Shown: positions 39,300-51,600 of the stretch, piece by piece
How positions within the stretch are numbered: the stretch's first letter is position 1
Layout of the letters: every line of letters starts with the position of its first letter
NCBI GenBank assembly: GCA_949825025.1
Contig: OX463780.1
Location: 49,125,280 to 49,189,279, forward strand
DNA length: 64,000 nt
DNA from: Siphlonurus alternatus
Taxonomy: Eukaryota > Arthropoda > Insecta > Ephemeroptera > Siphlonuridae
Direction of reading: 5' to 3'
Notes under the pieces: generated by a model
Seen by the model: the letters and a program-made list of their open reading frames with translations, nothing else
Told to the model about the DNA's origin: nothing
Database searches by the model: none
Position numbers and translations under genes: made by a program

Positions 39300-40980
39300 G
39301 TCCATATTATACACAAACCGTGCGGTTGTTGCGTAAGAAATTAATGTTGCTACTTGAAATTTTATTTACAATATTTTATATACAGAGATTTTGTTAGATG
39401 ATAAAAATATTAGCAGGAAGCAGTCATAAAAAAAGTGAGCTATCGTAATTTTATTTTTACTCCATTAGGAGTATGACTAGTTGGATTAAAAATAATATAG
39501 CTCTATGTATTTATATACTTTCAGAGAGGAATATATTTTTATGATCCATGCTGTACAGCCTATGATCGAAATAAAAATTTGAATTAATTATATGCATGAG
39601 TGAACATGATTAAATTTCCCGAAAAAAAAAATGTTTTCTTTGTTAAAGTTATACGAAATCTAATTTTACTTTCAGTCCATTTTTAGATCACTTGGACAAA
39701 TTATTTTGATTGCAGTTGACTGAAGTGCAACTTCATTCAAATTTTAATTCAGAGAAGAAGTAAAATAATTTAATGTAAAAAAATATTTCACGCAACAAAT
39801 AATACAAGTTGTTGTTTTTTCGATGATCCAAAAGTTGTAAAATTTCTTGTATGTTATACTGAATCGACGGTACTTTTTTTTTTTTTTTTTGCACTGCAAA
39901 AAGTTTTTTCTTTTTTTTAAAGAACTTTGTGTTCTAATTTTGTACTTCATTGATATTTTTTTTTTAACAAACATAGTTTATTTCTATAACAATAATGTTT
40001 TTCACGTTAAAAAAAATACTGTTATAGTATTTTAAAGGCATTGTATATTAATAATATCCACAACTATTTTTAAAACATGAGAGAGGATACAAATAAACAA
40101 CGCTCTTCTAATTTTTGCACATATATTTGTATATTTTTATGCATGGATGGCTACTTCATTTTAGAAGGGCATGTTATTTATATATTACATAAATGGGCAA
40201 TTTACGTCATGTGCATAATTAAGATGTTAATTCGAAACTGAATTTTTGCTTCAAAGTTAATTATTGGCTTACAAAATAGATTATAATATCACATTCATAA
40301 TCAATAATACAAGCCTCTCCGTACAGGCATATAATAAACTGTACCAGGCTTTGAGATATGTCCGTAAACCTGCAGCCAAGTGTAAACTTTCTGCCCTTGA
40401 TCGACCCATAAGGAAAATGAGTGGAAACTTACGCAGTTCAGAGTGGAAACTTACGCAGTTCAGACCTAAAATAATCTCCAAGCTGATCTTGTATCCTCAT
40501 GGTGCATTTGCCGTATTTTAATAATTAGCTATCGTAATAATTATTCGATGTTTATCGACATTTTTACGAAGTTATTTCTATCATATTCGTTATTATGTTT
40601 CTATGATTTCGTAGCGTTTGAAGTTTTATGATATTAACTGGATTCCTCGTATACTTGAATTTGTACTAGAGTAATTGAAACTGCTTGACAATTGTAACAT
40701 GCCACTTATGTAATTCTTGTGAGGCTTCTTGGTTGTAGTAAATCGTTACTGCTGATATCGCTCAGAGTTTATGACGGCGAAATTTTACCGTCAGACATTT
40801 TTTATATAAATCTTATCTTAATATTTCCTACCTTTTTTTTATCCATTTTAAAGATGATACCGTATAACCTTATAAAAAAAATATGATACAGAATATTTGA
40901 CACGCTGACGTGTTTTATATTTGAAGTCTTAAATAATTGATATTACAGATACTGCAGCATTATAATTTCATTACATAAGT
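39300..40980. other. Gene desert
   Basis: No supported gene apart from the retrotransposon tail. A 22-bp tandem duplication (GTGGAAACTTACGCAGTTCA unit) lies at about 40422-40465. Confidence 0.4.
39543..39586 (+). mobile_element. Non-LTR retrotransposon 3' tail, copy 2
   Basis: GATCCATGCTGTACAGCC followed by TATGATCGAAATAAAAATTT GAATT; shorter tail than copy 1. Confidence 0.7.
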
Positions 40981-41002
40981 AATTATGATTATAATAATCT
41001 GT

Positions 41003-41044
41003 ATGGACAACATGGCGAAAAAGGATCAGGGGCAAATGGTGGCT
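41003..41044 (+). CDS. Possible first coding exon, MDNMAKKDQGQMVA
   Basis: Two in-frame ATGs (41003, 41012) start 14 codons ending exactly at a GTAAGT donor (41045), at the left edge of a GC-rich island. Joined directly to the 48436 exon it would be out of frame with tou, so either another exon intervenes or it belongs elsewhere or is chance. Confidence 0.2.
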
Positions 41045-41350
41045 GTAAGTTTTGTTGGAAACGAGAAAGTAATATTATCGTTGCTGAGGAGAAATACGCG
41101 GCAGTGACGACGGGGAAAAAAAAAAAAAAAAACATCCAGGGACGTTGTGAGTTCGCTGGTTGCTGGGGCTAGTAGCAGGAGCCGCGCCATGCTGCCTCTA
41201 CGTATTGATTGCAAGACCCCCCTCCTCTCTGGCGCTCCCTCCCCGCTCGCTGCTTCTCTTTCTCTCGATGATTAATTGTCGCAGTACGAAAGCGCACCTA
41301 TAGTAGCGAGCTAGCTCACACAAAACTCTTCGCTCTGCTGCTGCCTCTAG
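41020..41350. promoter_or_regulatory. GC-rich island, possible promoter
   Basis: Raised GC with CpGs, a poly-A run, CTCTCTGGCGCTCCCTCC-type sequence and the possible coding exon 41003-41044 at its left edge. Confidence 0.3.
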
Positions 41351-41639
41351 AAAACTTGCGGATTCTAAAAGCACTAAACTTAATCATATTATTAAAAAAT
41401 GTAATCGTACGTAGAGAAATTATAATTGATAAGGTCAACCTTTTTGGAATTTTCATTAATATATTATTTCTGCTTGAAGTTTTGTTCTCTTCTGCGAGTT
41501 GTGCGGGTGTTCAATAATGCAGGCTACGTGACCGCTGAGCAATTTGAATATTACATGAGGTCTCCCGCAAATTTTACAAAAACAATTTTCTGTGGACTGC
41601 CGAATATTTACGTTTGTCACTGGACAACACCAACTTTAC

Positions 41640-41970
41640 TCCTGCCTCACTTGCTAGAGCTGCATAGACAGAAATATGTAGATTTTCAAATTTGAGAGAT
41701 GTAAGAAGAACACCCAGTCTGTCGATATCAAAATAGTTTTAGCTCACCACGTCTTCACAGACTGCGTGGTAACGTCTACAAGGCAGGAGTGCCCAGAGAT
41801 GTCTGTAGATTGTATAGAAATATTGTCAAATTTGCAATAATTATATTTTGATGAAGGAGACACGAAGTATTTTGTACGTGTGTATTTTAACTAAGAATTT
41901 GTATGAACTATTGTATTCTTTATTATAATCGGATTACCTAACCTGTAGTCTGTTTTCTGAATAAATATAA

Positions 41971-42056
<86 letters not shown>
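41640..42056 (+). mobile_element. Probable LINE 3' end with (AATA)n tail
   Basis: Unique-looking sequence runs into CTGAATAAATATAATAAATA and then about 90 bp of perfect AAAT repeats, the usual form of a non-LTR retrotransposon end. No reverse transcriptase motif is visible. Confidence 0.45.
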
Positions 42057-42057
<1 letters not shown>

Positions 42058-43655
42058 GTGATTACTTCAACGTTGTGGAGCCTTGTTTCATGACATGGCT
42101 AAATTAGGCGTTCTTTTCTCCGCAAATTTTTATAAGACTTGATATCTGAATCAGCTGTTTTATCGGACCAATTAACTGTCTCAAAATACCTCTGGACACT
42201 ACCCTCGTTTGTGGGACGATACCATTCAGCATGGCGAACTAAAACATCATTTGGAATGAAAAGTGAATTAATATCAACTCTCCCAAAATTGCACACCTAC
42301 CTCTCCTTGCGTTATAATAAACTTCAATATTCCATACTTGCAATATCTATAAATATATTTTTGATTGATTGTTATGGTTGATCGATTAATTAATATCATA
42401 ATTAGCATTAGTAGGAAGTATAAGAGAACATTAATTCTTAATGATCATCAAAATTCATCTGCAAATATATATTAAAAAAATTAATTAAAAATTAAATTGT
42501 TGTAATTAAAAATTATTTATTCGGTATAATTATGTAAGTAGATATAATTATAACCCATTGTAATATAAACAGGTATTCATTTCACTTAAATCATTTTAAT
42601 TAGACTTAAGGTATAATAAACTAATTAAGCTAACTGTTATTATTTATAATCTCATTTAATCTTATACTTTATTTTTCTCAATTAACAGTTAATTTTAAAA
42701 TATTAATGTGTGAAAGGGGGGGGGGGGGCACTGCAGTAGCCTCGGGGGAATCTGGGGGGTGACGTCACCACGCGGAATCTCCCCCCGTCTTATCAGAAAA
42801 AAAACCCTTGTAGTTATGCAACCGGTTGAATGTGGGTGTGTCACAATTTGCCTAACGAGCCACTTTCTTCCGTTCAGGGGAAACTGTGAATTTGAATAAA
42901 ACCTATTCTGAATCTGAACTGAAATATTACTGTATAGAATTAAGATTATCCTCAGTATATTCTCTGCATTAACAAATTTATTTTGTGACATATACATGAC
43001 CAAAATGGTTCAATTACCCCAAAATACAAACCAATCAATTGTTACTTATTTAGCAATTAATTAATTATTAATTAACTGTCCTAATCCTATAAGTGATAAA
43101 AAATTTTAAATTTTTTTCAATGGGCGCATGAATTTTATTCATTGTACGGGTCTTTGGGTATTGGGCTGGGTAGACAGTAAAATCTTCCTGAATGACCTTA
43201 TACATTATAACCCTATAATCTACATTTTTAAATATACATACGTGTTTATATCAGGTATGAAGTTCTTAATTTAATTGCCAACTTATATAATGAACTAAAC
43301 TGCAATTCAACTGCAAATAAGCTCCAATTTGCCGTATTTACAACAAGCGATTTGCAACTTTTTTTTTTCTATCTATTTATTTTTATTTTTCACCCAAGTT
43401 ACAAAAAATAAATATACATCTTAAAAAGGAGATGTGGATATAACGTGAAGTGTAAATTTTTAGCACAACATGCTCTAATTTGTACATTAGTTAATATAGA
43501 TTTGAACGGAAGTTACTGTATATACCTATATAAATCTTGTATCATCGCTGCAAACGTACACCCTGCCAATAAAATTGTTCGTTTTCTCGCCATTATGAGA
43601 TCGATGGCCTAGCTCTTACTGTGTCTAATAGAATTTCTGGTACAATTCTCAGTCA
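42057..43655. other. Gene desert
   Basis: AT-rich. A poly-G run at about 42716-42729 is followed by a short GC-rich patch with a CRE (42760-42767). No gene seen. Confidence 0.4.
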
Positions 43656-43658
43656 CAA

Positions 43659-44033
43659 TTAAGGTAGAGATAACACGGATCAGCTGGCCCAATGCTAAAA
43701 AAATCCTATTCATAAAAATTATGAAAAAAAAATTAATATGTTCTCCTCTACATCCCCTATCAGTAGGTAAAATATCAGGTATACAAAAACGAGCTAGTTT
43801 TTGAGTTATGAATTTTTAAAGTTGACTATTTTAACATGGAGAAATGGAACTTCCATGTTAAATTAGTCAACTTTAAAAATTAATAACTCGAAAACTAGCT
43901 CGTTTTTGTATACCTGATATTTTACCTACTGATAGGGGATGTAGAGGAGAACATTTTATTTTTTTTTTCATAATTTTTATGAATGGGATTTTTTTAGCAT
44001 TGGGCCAGCTGATCCGTATTATCTCTACCTTAA
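43659..44033. mobile_element. Foldback MITE family A, copy 3
   Basis: TTAA edges, the same TIR and arms as copy 2, and very similar sequence, suggesting recent spread. Confidence 0.93.
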
Positions 44034-44149
44034 AGACAATTTCACTGATTCAAACTGTACACATTCCTACTTGTTGTAAATGAAAAATTTGCATCATTAT
44101 AACAATTATATCCGTGAGGTAATTACTCGATGCGGGGGAGAAGTTTCAA

Positions 44150-44400
44150 AGAATGATCACGCGCAATATTCTCTTACCTACCTCTGTGTTATCTGTCTTT
44201 GGAGCAGCCAAACCGGATCCGGGCAATGCTGGCAAGACTAGTGTATGATGTGCCAAGCAGGTCGGGCTTGCCTGAAAAGGATTGCAGCAGTCCTGCTAGC
44301 ATGATGTTTGTTGGGCGCCTTTTTGCCCTATAAGTTGCTCCTGCCGCATTTTGCCGCTCCGTTGACGACGTCGCAAGGTTATATTAGTTTGTTCCCACGC
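44150..44400. other. GC-richer island, no supported gene
   Basis: A minus-strand ATG at about 44302 opens 37 codons (MLAGLLQSFSGKPDLLGTSY...) ending in TAA, with no splice partner or homology I can name. Confidence 0.25.
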
Positions 44401-44660
44401 TATAACCGTGGCAGTGTGTGTGTGACATCATATCAAATTCGTATAAATCAATGAAATAATCTTGTCTTTATTATTATATATGATTTTATCGATAAAGACG
44501 GAATTGAAAATTTAATCGTGTTAAAAAATAATAACTGTTTGAGAGTAAAATGTGGTCATATAATAAGCTAATTTATATTTGTCTATAATTTTATAATACA
44601 CAGTTAGTGACAATTTCATTACATTGTTACATATTAATAGTATATTTAAAATTTTGGGCA

Positions 44661-44755
44661 ACATGACGGTGTTTAATATACGTATTCGTTGACGACGCTT
44701 CATTAGAATAACATTATCCGTCGTCAATGAATCCTAATATTAAACTCCGTCATGT
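44661..44755. mobile_element. Short inverted-repeat element
   Basis: ACATGACGGTGTTTAATAT pairs with ATATTAAACTCCGTCATGT; TTGACGACG and CGTCGTCAA pair inside. Confidence 0.65.
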
Positions 44756-44984
44756 GAACGTAGTAATTATTGTTGTTCGATGTTATATAGTGAAGTTGTT
44801 GATTATTAAACTCTGGTGAAATTCGTGTACACTCCGGACAGCATCACGGACGTTATAACTTGTAAACGTCGCGTTGTCACGTGGTGAACGTTTATTTAGA
44901 TTTCTGTAGACTGCATGCCTCACCTTCCATTTCTTTGCTTGATGGAACTTCGTTGTGGCAAAAAGATACAGCAGATTTGGGGGC

Positions 44985-45052
44985 GAAAATTGTACCCGGT
45001 GTGACCTGAAAATTGTACCCGGTGTGACCTGAAAATTGTACCCGGCTCGAAG
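44985..45052. repeat. 22-bp tandem repeat
   Basis: AAATTGTACCCGGTGTGACC TG repeated about 2.7 times. Confidence 0.85.
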
Positions 45053-45086
45053 TGTCATAAAGTTTCTGCTGAACTCGATCATAACT

Positions 45087-45167
45087 ACTATCAGAATCAA
45101 AAAGGTGTGCCCCTGAATAGCATACAAGTTTCATAAGGAGAGGGGCACACCTTTTTGGTTCTGATAG
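45087..45167. repeat. Hairpin, about 28-bp arms
   Basis: CTATCAGAATCAAAAAGGTG...CCCCT is inverted as AGGGGCACACCTTTTTGGTT...GATAG. A direct repeat AAGTGCGATTTTGGCTTTTA follows at 45168 and 45230. Confidence 0.75.
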
Positions 45168-45854
45168 TAAGTGCGATTTTGGCTTTTATTATGAGAGTTC
45201 TGATGCATCGACATGCACATGATCAATAACCAAGTGCGATTTTGGCTTTTATTATCAAAGTTATGACGACATGCACAACTGTTAGCTGCATTCTCTTGTG
45301 TTATACGTTAATAAGTAATTAGGCAAATTACATGACTTTTGTCCCTCGCTGCATACAATATAACTCAATTGTTGAATGTGTTACGTATTTTAATTTTTTT
45401 TTTACGTTCGAAGATACTCGCGGTAAAGGGCACAACTATGAAACATTGCTATATTTAATCATTAAAACCCTAAAACTTGTAAATACTGAAACTGCATGCA
45501 TCATAAACGTAAGAGAAGAGACTTCGTCAGATAGGAATGTAAGGTCGATCATCTATCACAACTTTTGGACTTGTGCCATTTTATAAACCGCTACCAACGT
45601 TGCAAAATTACTGTTAATACACTCGTTAATTAATCAAGTTCGTATGTAAAACAAAATCATGTAGGTGAACATGTCCCTAATTGAATGCAGCGGGAATTAC
45701 TAGTCCCTTAAACAACACGTCGCCCCCTCCCCCTGAATTTAATTTAAAGCCACATTTAGCGTTAAAATATTTGTGAAAAAAATCAAGCCTAAAATAGAGT
45801 CTAAAATTTAAAGATATAAAGCTTTGCCAATGTTCCCTGTAAAGAAAACATGCT

Positions 45855-46227
45855 TTAAGGTAGAGATAATACGGATCAGCTGGCTCAATGCTAAAAAAAT
45901 CCCATTCATAAAAATTATGAAAAAAATTTAAAGTGTTCTCCTCTACATCCCCTATCAGTAGGTAAAATATCAGGTATACAAAAACGAGCTAGTTTTCGAG
46001 TTATTAATTTTTAAAGTTGACCAATTTAACATGGAAGTTCTATTTCTCCATGTTAAATTAGTCAACTTTAAAAATTAATAACTCGAAAACTAGCTCGTTT
46101 TTGTATACCTGATATTTTACCTACTGATAGGGGATGTAGAGGAGAACATTTTAAATTATTTTCATAATTTTTATGAATGGGATTTTTTTAGCATTGGACC
46201 AGCTGATCCGTATTATCTCTACCTTAA
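45855..46227. mobile_element. Foldback MITE family A, copy 4
   Basis: TTAA edges, same TIR and arms as copies 2 and 3. Only about 1.8 kb from copy 3 in direct orientation. Confidence 0.93.
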
Positions 46228-46997
46228 AACGTTGTTTTCTTTCACCTGGAATTTTGTAGGTAAATTTAAGCCAGTATGCATGTCGCCGACATGATGTTGT
46301 AGCGAGTTATATAATTTAATTTTCCAACTCTTGACTGTTTTTCTCACTAATAACTCATCTTCTTTATTTTCATAGGGACAGATGAAACTAGTATTGAATT
46401 TTTTAATACAATGCTCGATTCATACGTAATATTCCATCTCTGGTATGATTTATTTATAGAAGAAGAAATAACGTTTGCTTTATGTGGCTGCTGCAGCCTC
46501 CGCCGTTCCAAGCGATTTCGCATCGCACGAATTTTTTATTGCTTTATGCAAAGTAAAGCCAACTTTTATTGTTTTTATGCTTATTATACTTTTAGCATTG
46601 TTTGAAATGTGTGTAAAAAATTATATTTTTTTTTACTACTGGTGGCGATTTAATTTAAAATATAATTTATAAAGAAAATGATATCCGAAATTATAATGAT
46701 CAATAATATACTATTTTTATTTTATGATAATAATATAAATATGTTGGTATGCTCGAAATATAAAAAGGGTTTTCGTTCGGCAATTATGTTTTATGTGAGT
46801 TTATTTCTTTCCGGTTGTTTTCAATTGCTATGCAAATAATTGCATTTTTAATTTTTAATTCGAGCAAGTGTTTTCATAACGATTTTCACGGTTAAATTTG
46901 AGTTATTAATGAGGAAAAAATGCCCTCAAAATAACAACAACGTAATCTTAAACTTGTACAATAGTAATTGTTTAAAGGGATAACCGATTAAATATAT

Positions 46998-47042
46998 TCA
47001 AATTCAAATTTTTATTTCGATCATAGGCTGTACAGCATGGAT
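46998..47042 (-). mobile_element. Non-LTR retrotransposon 3' tail, copy 3
   Basis: Minus strand reads GATCCATGCTGTACAGCC, TATGATCGAAATAAAAATTT, GAATTTGAAT, as in copy 2. Confidence 0.72.
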
Positions 47043-47348
47043 CACGTCAATTATTACATTAAATATGTAGCATACTTAATTCTATTAATTAAAATTAGCC
47101 TAAATTTAATAAATTTAAACACATATACCCAAACAATATTTAAAATATATATGATCTATAAAATTAATACAATAATTAAAATTGTGTCCTTTTAAACATC
47201 ACATTAGCACCATAATATATTTAACACACAACTTTTAAATTCAATTAATAAAAATAAAAATATACTCTCTGAATTACGCATGATGCATCATGTACACACT
47301 ATAAATATAATGGTATGATCGTATATTTTTATTTGAATGTACTGTACT

Positions 47349-47467
47349 GCAGGACCCAGATAAACAATTTCGGGGGGGGGGGGGATATTCACAAGGCTAA
47401 TGTTAAAAAAAGTGGAGTGGGGAAAATGCCTATAATGTTAAATATGAAACTTCGCCCCGCCCTGCAG
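47349..47467. mobile_element. Copy 2 of the GCGCGGATCC-type element, degraded
   Basis: Poly-G tract, CACAAGGCTAATGTTAAAAA, AGTGGAGTGGGGAAAATGCC and CGCCCCGCC match the interior of 18570-18777; the ends are eroded. Confidence 0.55.
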
Positions 47468-47469
47468 TG

Positions 47470-48435
47470 GCTGCAGTACAGTTAAACGAGAACGATGCAA
47501 AACATGATCTTGAAAATTCGTCATAAAGGCTATTTTTTATACAAAGATAACAAAAATATGTTAAAGTGCATTGTCTTGTTCCACATGTGTATAAGCATAT
47601 AGAAAGGAAATACTACTAGTATTTTCTCTCTGTACGGTACAATGTATGCTACATCGATCCCCCTTGCATTCAGAATTTTCCTCTCGTTGTTGTAGACAGA
47701 GGCACGAACGTGAATGCATCAGTCGAGAAAATTGTGCTCTACTTTGTCCGATGCTTTTCAAACTGGGGGTCTAAACTCTGATCTTGGGTGCAGAGAAGAA
47801 CTTCTCTAAAGGGTCAATTTATTGAAAATTGATGAATTTCAAATTTTAGACAGCAGGAAGATATAACTTCAAAAAGTAATAAAAACACATTTTTCATTTT
47901 ATTATTGCCATATGCTTGTTATAATTATTTATTTTATTATGATTTTCTTATACCATCCTGTGTGAAAATATTTATTTTATTATTTAGTGCAGACCAGCAG
48001 TATATTATAAAATGCAACTCCCAACAAAATGTGTTAGAAAGATTTTACGACTATATGTTTATACATGACTGGCACAATGTTCTCGCCAGTCTCTTGGGTG
48101 GACATGCACATTATATCTATACAGTTCAACAAACGTATAAGATTACCACCGGAAGTGGAAGGATTTTGACTGAACTGTGAACATGAAAAAACTAGGTTGA
48201 AATCTCTGCAAGGTTTCAGGATAAAAATTTAACTAGGAAGTGTAGAAACCTTGCACTTCCCGGTGCTAATCTTTCGTTAGTTGAATTATAACTTGGCTAC
48301 AAAGTATCGACTTTGTTCACCAAGTAAATAATGCAAAAAGTCATACGTAATGACTAAGTACTCGACTACAATAATTGAGCGATGAAATTAAAGTACGTCC
48401 CCTCTCTGCAATCTTTATAATGTGTTATGTTTCAG
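47470..48435. other. tou upstream intron or flank
   Basis: No supported exon; the last 20 nt are the tou acceptor region. Confidence 0.45.
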
Positions 48436-48615
48436 GGGGCGCAAGGAGCGGCGATATGGACAAGGCAGACGGGGGCGAGTCTGGCGGGGGCGGCAAGGAT
48501 CATGGGGGCAGCAGGTCCTCCAAGGACCAGAGCAGCAGCCACTTCTCTCACATGTCCCACGCTGCCTCCGGCAGTGGCTCATCTTCGAACCTGCTAGACG
48601 CTGCCAGTCTATTTG
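48436..48615 (+). CDS. tou: tou exon with predicted start codon (CDS 48456-48615)
   Basis: Acceptor TTTCAG ends at 48435 and donor GTGAGT starts at 48616. The 20 nt before the ATG are untranslated if this ATG is used. It encodes 53 residues beginning MDKADGGESGGGGKDHGG, rich in Gly and Ser and ending SNLLDAASLF, and leaves phase 1. The strong acceptor means at least one 5' exon lies upstream. Confidence 0.85.
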
Positions 48616-51600
48616 GTGAGTCAAATATATTCTACCTTTATGTTATACACAAATTTATCGGTAGCTGTAAAATAGCATCAATGTTCGGATAAAATAATAA
48701 TCAGTGACGAATATTAAAGGTTTACTCAAATTACAAATTAGGCTGCAGTCACCAAGTTTTGCTCAAGTTAATAATTACGCATTTTTTTTTTAAACTCACA
48801 ACACCCAGCCCCGATTGACTTGTGAAATGAATTTCTTAACTTTGCACGGCGCGTGGAGAAAAAAATAATGCGAATGTTGATTATAAACTCCATAACAACA
48901 CTTGGTGACTGTCTAACGAGGCGTACAAGGTCATTAACGAACTGTATTTGCAGTAAATTTGTTTTTAAAAAAGTATCTTTAAGTAATTTTTTTTTCGGTG
49001 CAGTTTATCAGAAGTTTATTGCCCATAGGAAAAAATGTACTCGATTCTATTGCATATTGTGATCTCATTTATAGCAGGCTACCGATTCTTACCATTTTTT
49101 TACATCTCTCTCGTTCCATCTCCTTTACTTGGCGTTCCTGCATGACTTTTTTTTAAAAGGAGAGCGTTGGGGATGATAAAAAATAATTACTTTTATTTTT
49201 CTCTCAAAAAGTGAAAATGTGAATGTCGGTAATTGTGTAAAGTTTTTTTTATTTTTTACTTTTTCCTGTGCATTTCATTTTAGTAAATATATGAAAATTT
49301 GCTTAAAATAAGTCATCATGCAGTTTTAATACACAATTTTATATTTCTACTTTTATTATGTTAATTGTTATCTTATAAATTTATCAAATTGTTTTATATA
49401 TCTTCTAATTTTTCAATGGTACGTAATAATTATATAATTATATCCTCTACAACAATTGAAATGTTTTATAAACAATAATAATTATAACCGTGAATCCTGC
49501 AGACCAAAGTAAATAAACAAAAGTAAACAAAATCAACAACAAAAGCATTTTAAAAATTGAAGTGATAAATTTTAACAAGTGTTTTTTTGCAACAATAATC
49601 ATCATTATTAATATATTTATTATCATTGCGTGTATTCATTTTATTTATATGATTGTAATTAATATGGATTAATCTAGTTCAAGATTAGTTTTGAAATTAT
49701 TTGATCACGTTGATCTTCTGATGTAGCAGTAGCTATATAACTAAAACTGTGGCTGCTTTTTGTGATAGCGCACGCCTGCCTGCTTGCTTTTGCCTTGCAT
49801 GCATGCGCAAATGGAAAGGTTGGTAGAGAGGTTGTTCTAAGAAATACAAAATCCATTTCACTCCTCGCTAGTACACGGCTAGCGGCGCGCGAGGAGGCTC
49901 AACGCGTATTGATTTTTAGCGCGGTGCACACACACACATACATTCGCAGCAGCAGCAGCGCCGGTTTTCTCCCACCACCTCCTTCTTGCTCGTTCTGCTA
50001 CTACGAGCATCATCCTGCCAGCATTCTGTTCGCTTCTGCCCGTCATAATTAAGCTTTTGATACGACGAGTCTGCCAAAGTCGTTATTTCTTTGTCCCTTT
50101 CTTAAAAGAAAATCATATTTTTAGACTATAATTTTAATAATTACAAGTATTTTTATATCAAAATAAATTAATTTTACTTAAAATTCAATTAGTTCTAACG
50201 TTTCTATCTTAATTGTTACTGTAACTAATAGTCGGAAGACTTTAATAATGATTTTTCGGTTGTTATTTTGATTATTTTTCTTCAAACTACAACTGATGTC
50301 GTTGATTTTTATTTTACTCTTATCATTGAATGTAAATATTTACTTTTGTCTTTGTAATTTAATGTGGACTTTAATTTTTACGATGAAAATATTCAAAATA
50401 TTTTTAGTTAAAAACGGAGCAAGCTTTATAGCGTAATTTTATAGGCCTAACTAATTCATGGAAATATAATACATGCTGCAGCTATTCCATGTATCGGGCG
50501 TAATATAAATTACTCTGAAAATTCACTCAAACATTAAAAGTTATGCTCTATTGTAATGCAAGCTTTATTAACAAAATTACTAGTTTGAAAAAAATCAACG
50601 AAACTATCAACTTTAAGATTTAAAACAAACACATCACCAAATTTTTTTTTTTTTTTTTTTTTACATTGAGCTGGGGGATGCGTGAAAGTAGCATTTCAAC
50701 AACGATATCTCCTGTACCAACTTTTTTCTTATGGCAATTTAGGCCAGCCACCCTCTTCGTATAGTTCCACCCTCTCCCCTCTTTAACACGTATGAGCCAA
50801 GTCGGGGTCACGGGGTCACGACCTTGAAAAACTTTGTCACCTAGTTTATAATTAGCGGAGTTTTATGAACTAACGTAAAAAAAAAAAAAAATACACGTAA
50901 TTATTTATTTTGTTAAAAAGCTTTTTAGTGCATGTTTTTTTTAAACGGTATGCATATATGTGTAATAACTTTTGATGTTTGTAAATACAAGAATTTTCAT
51001 CTGGACGTGTTTCTATTTACGAAAACATGCATGCTTTGTGTGTACAGAATGTTCTCTACGCTGTCTTTCAAACATCCACAGTGCTGCTTTTTGAAATAAA
51101 ATGTTTAATATTTTTCGAGTGTCCCCCCGCTAATGAAAACCCGCCCTCTTGTTGCAGCATTTTGGCCAAGGAGTGAACCCTCATCTGGTGCCGGCTGTAA
51201 GTATTTTCTATGCACTCTCCTTGGAACCCCGATTATTTTACCGAGAAATTTGCGACAAATTATTACTTAAGCTGGTATTACACGATAAAATTATGCAATT
51301 TTGCATACAATTCTTCCCTGCAAGAAAACTTTAGCTCTATTTTTTGTTTGTATTTAGATTAAATTTTCTTGTAAGCAAAAATTGTATATATCGTATAATA
51401 CAGAATTTACACCTGGTGTGATTAAGGACCGAGTGTTGCATATCCATGTAATTTTTAAACGTTTAATATTTGTGAATATATGGGATGTTATTAGGTCAAT
51501 TTAGAATATATGATAGTAAGAATTTGATGAGCGAGATATCATGTAACAGATATGTTCATAAATAAATAATCAAAAGAGAAACAATAATATACATTTATTA

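Noticed and set aside
41426..41695. 89-codon plus-strand open frame as a gene
   Set aside because: No recognised motif and it runs toward an (AATA)n tail, so it is more likely retrotransposon-derived or chance.
45855..46227. CRISPR-like or phage-type repeats
   Set aside because: Repeats are inverted foldbacks with TTAA edges in intron-bearing eukaryotic DNA; there is no spacer-repeat periodicity.
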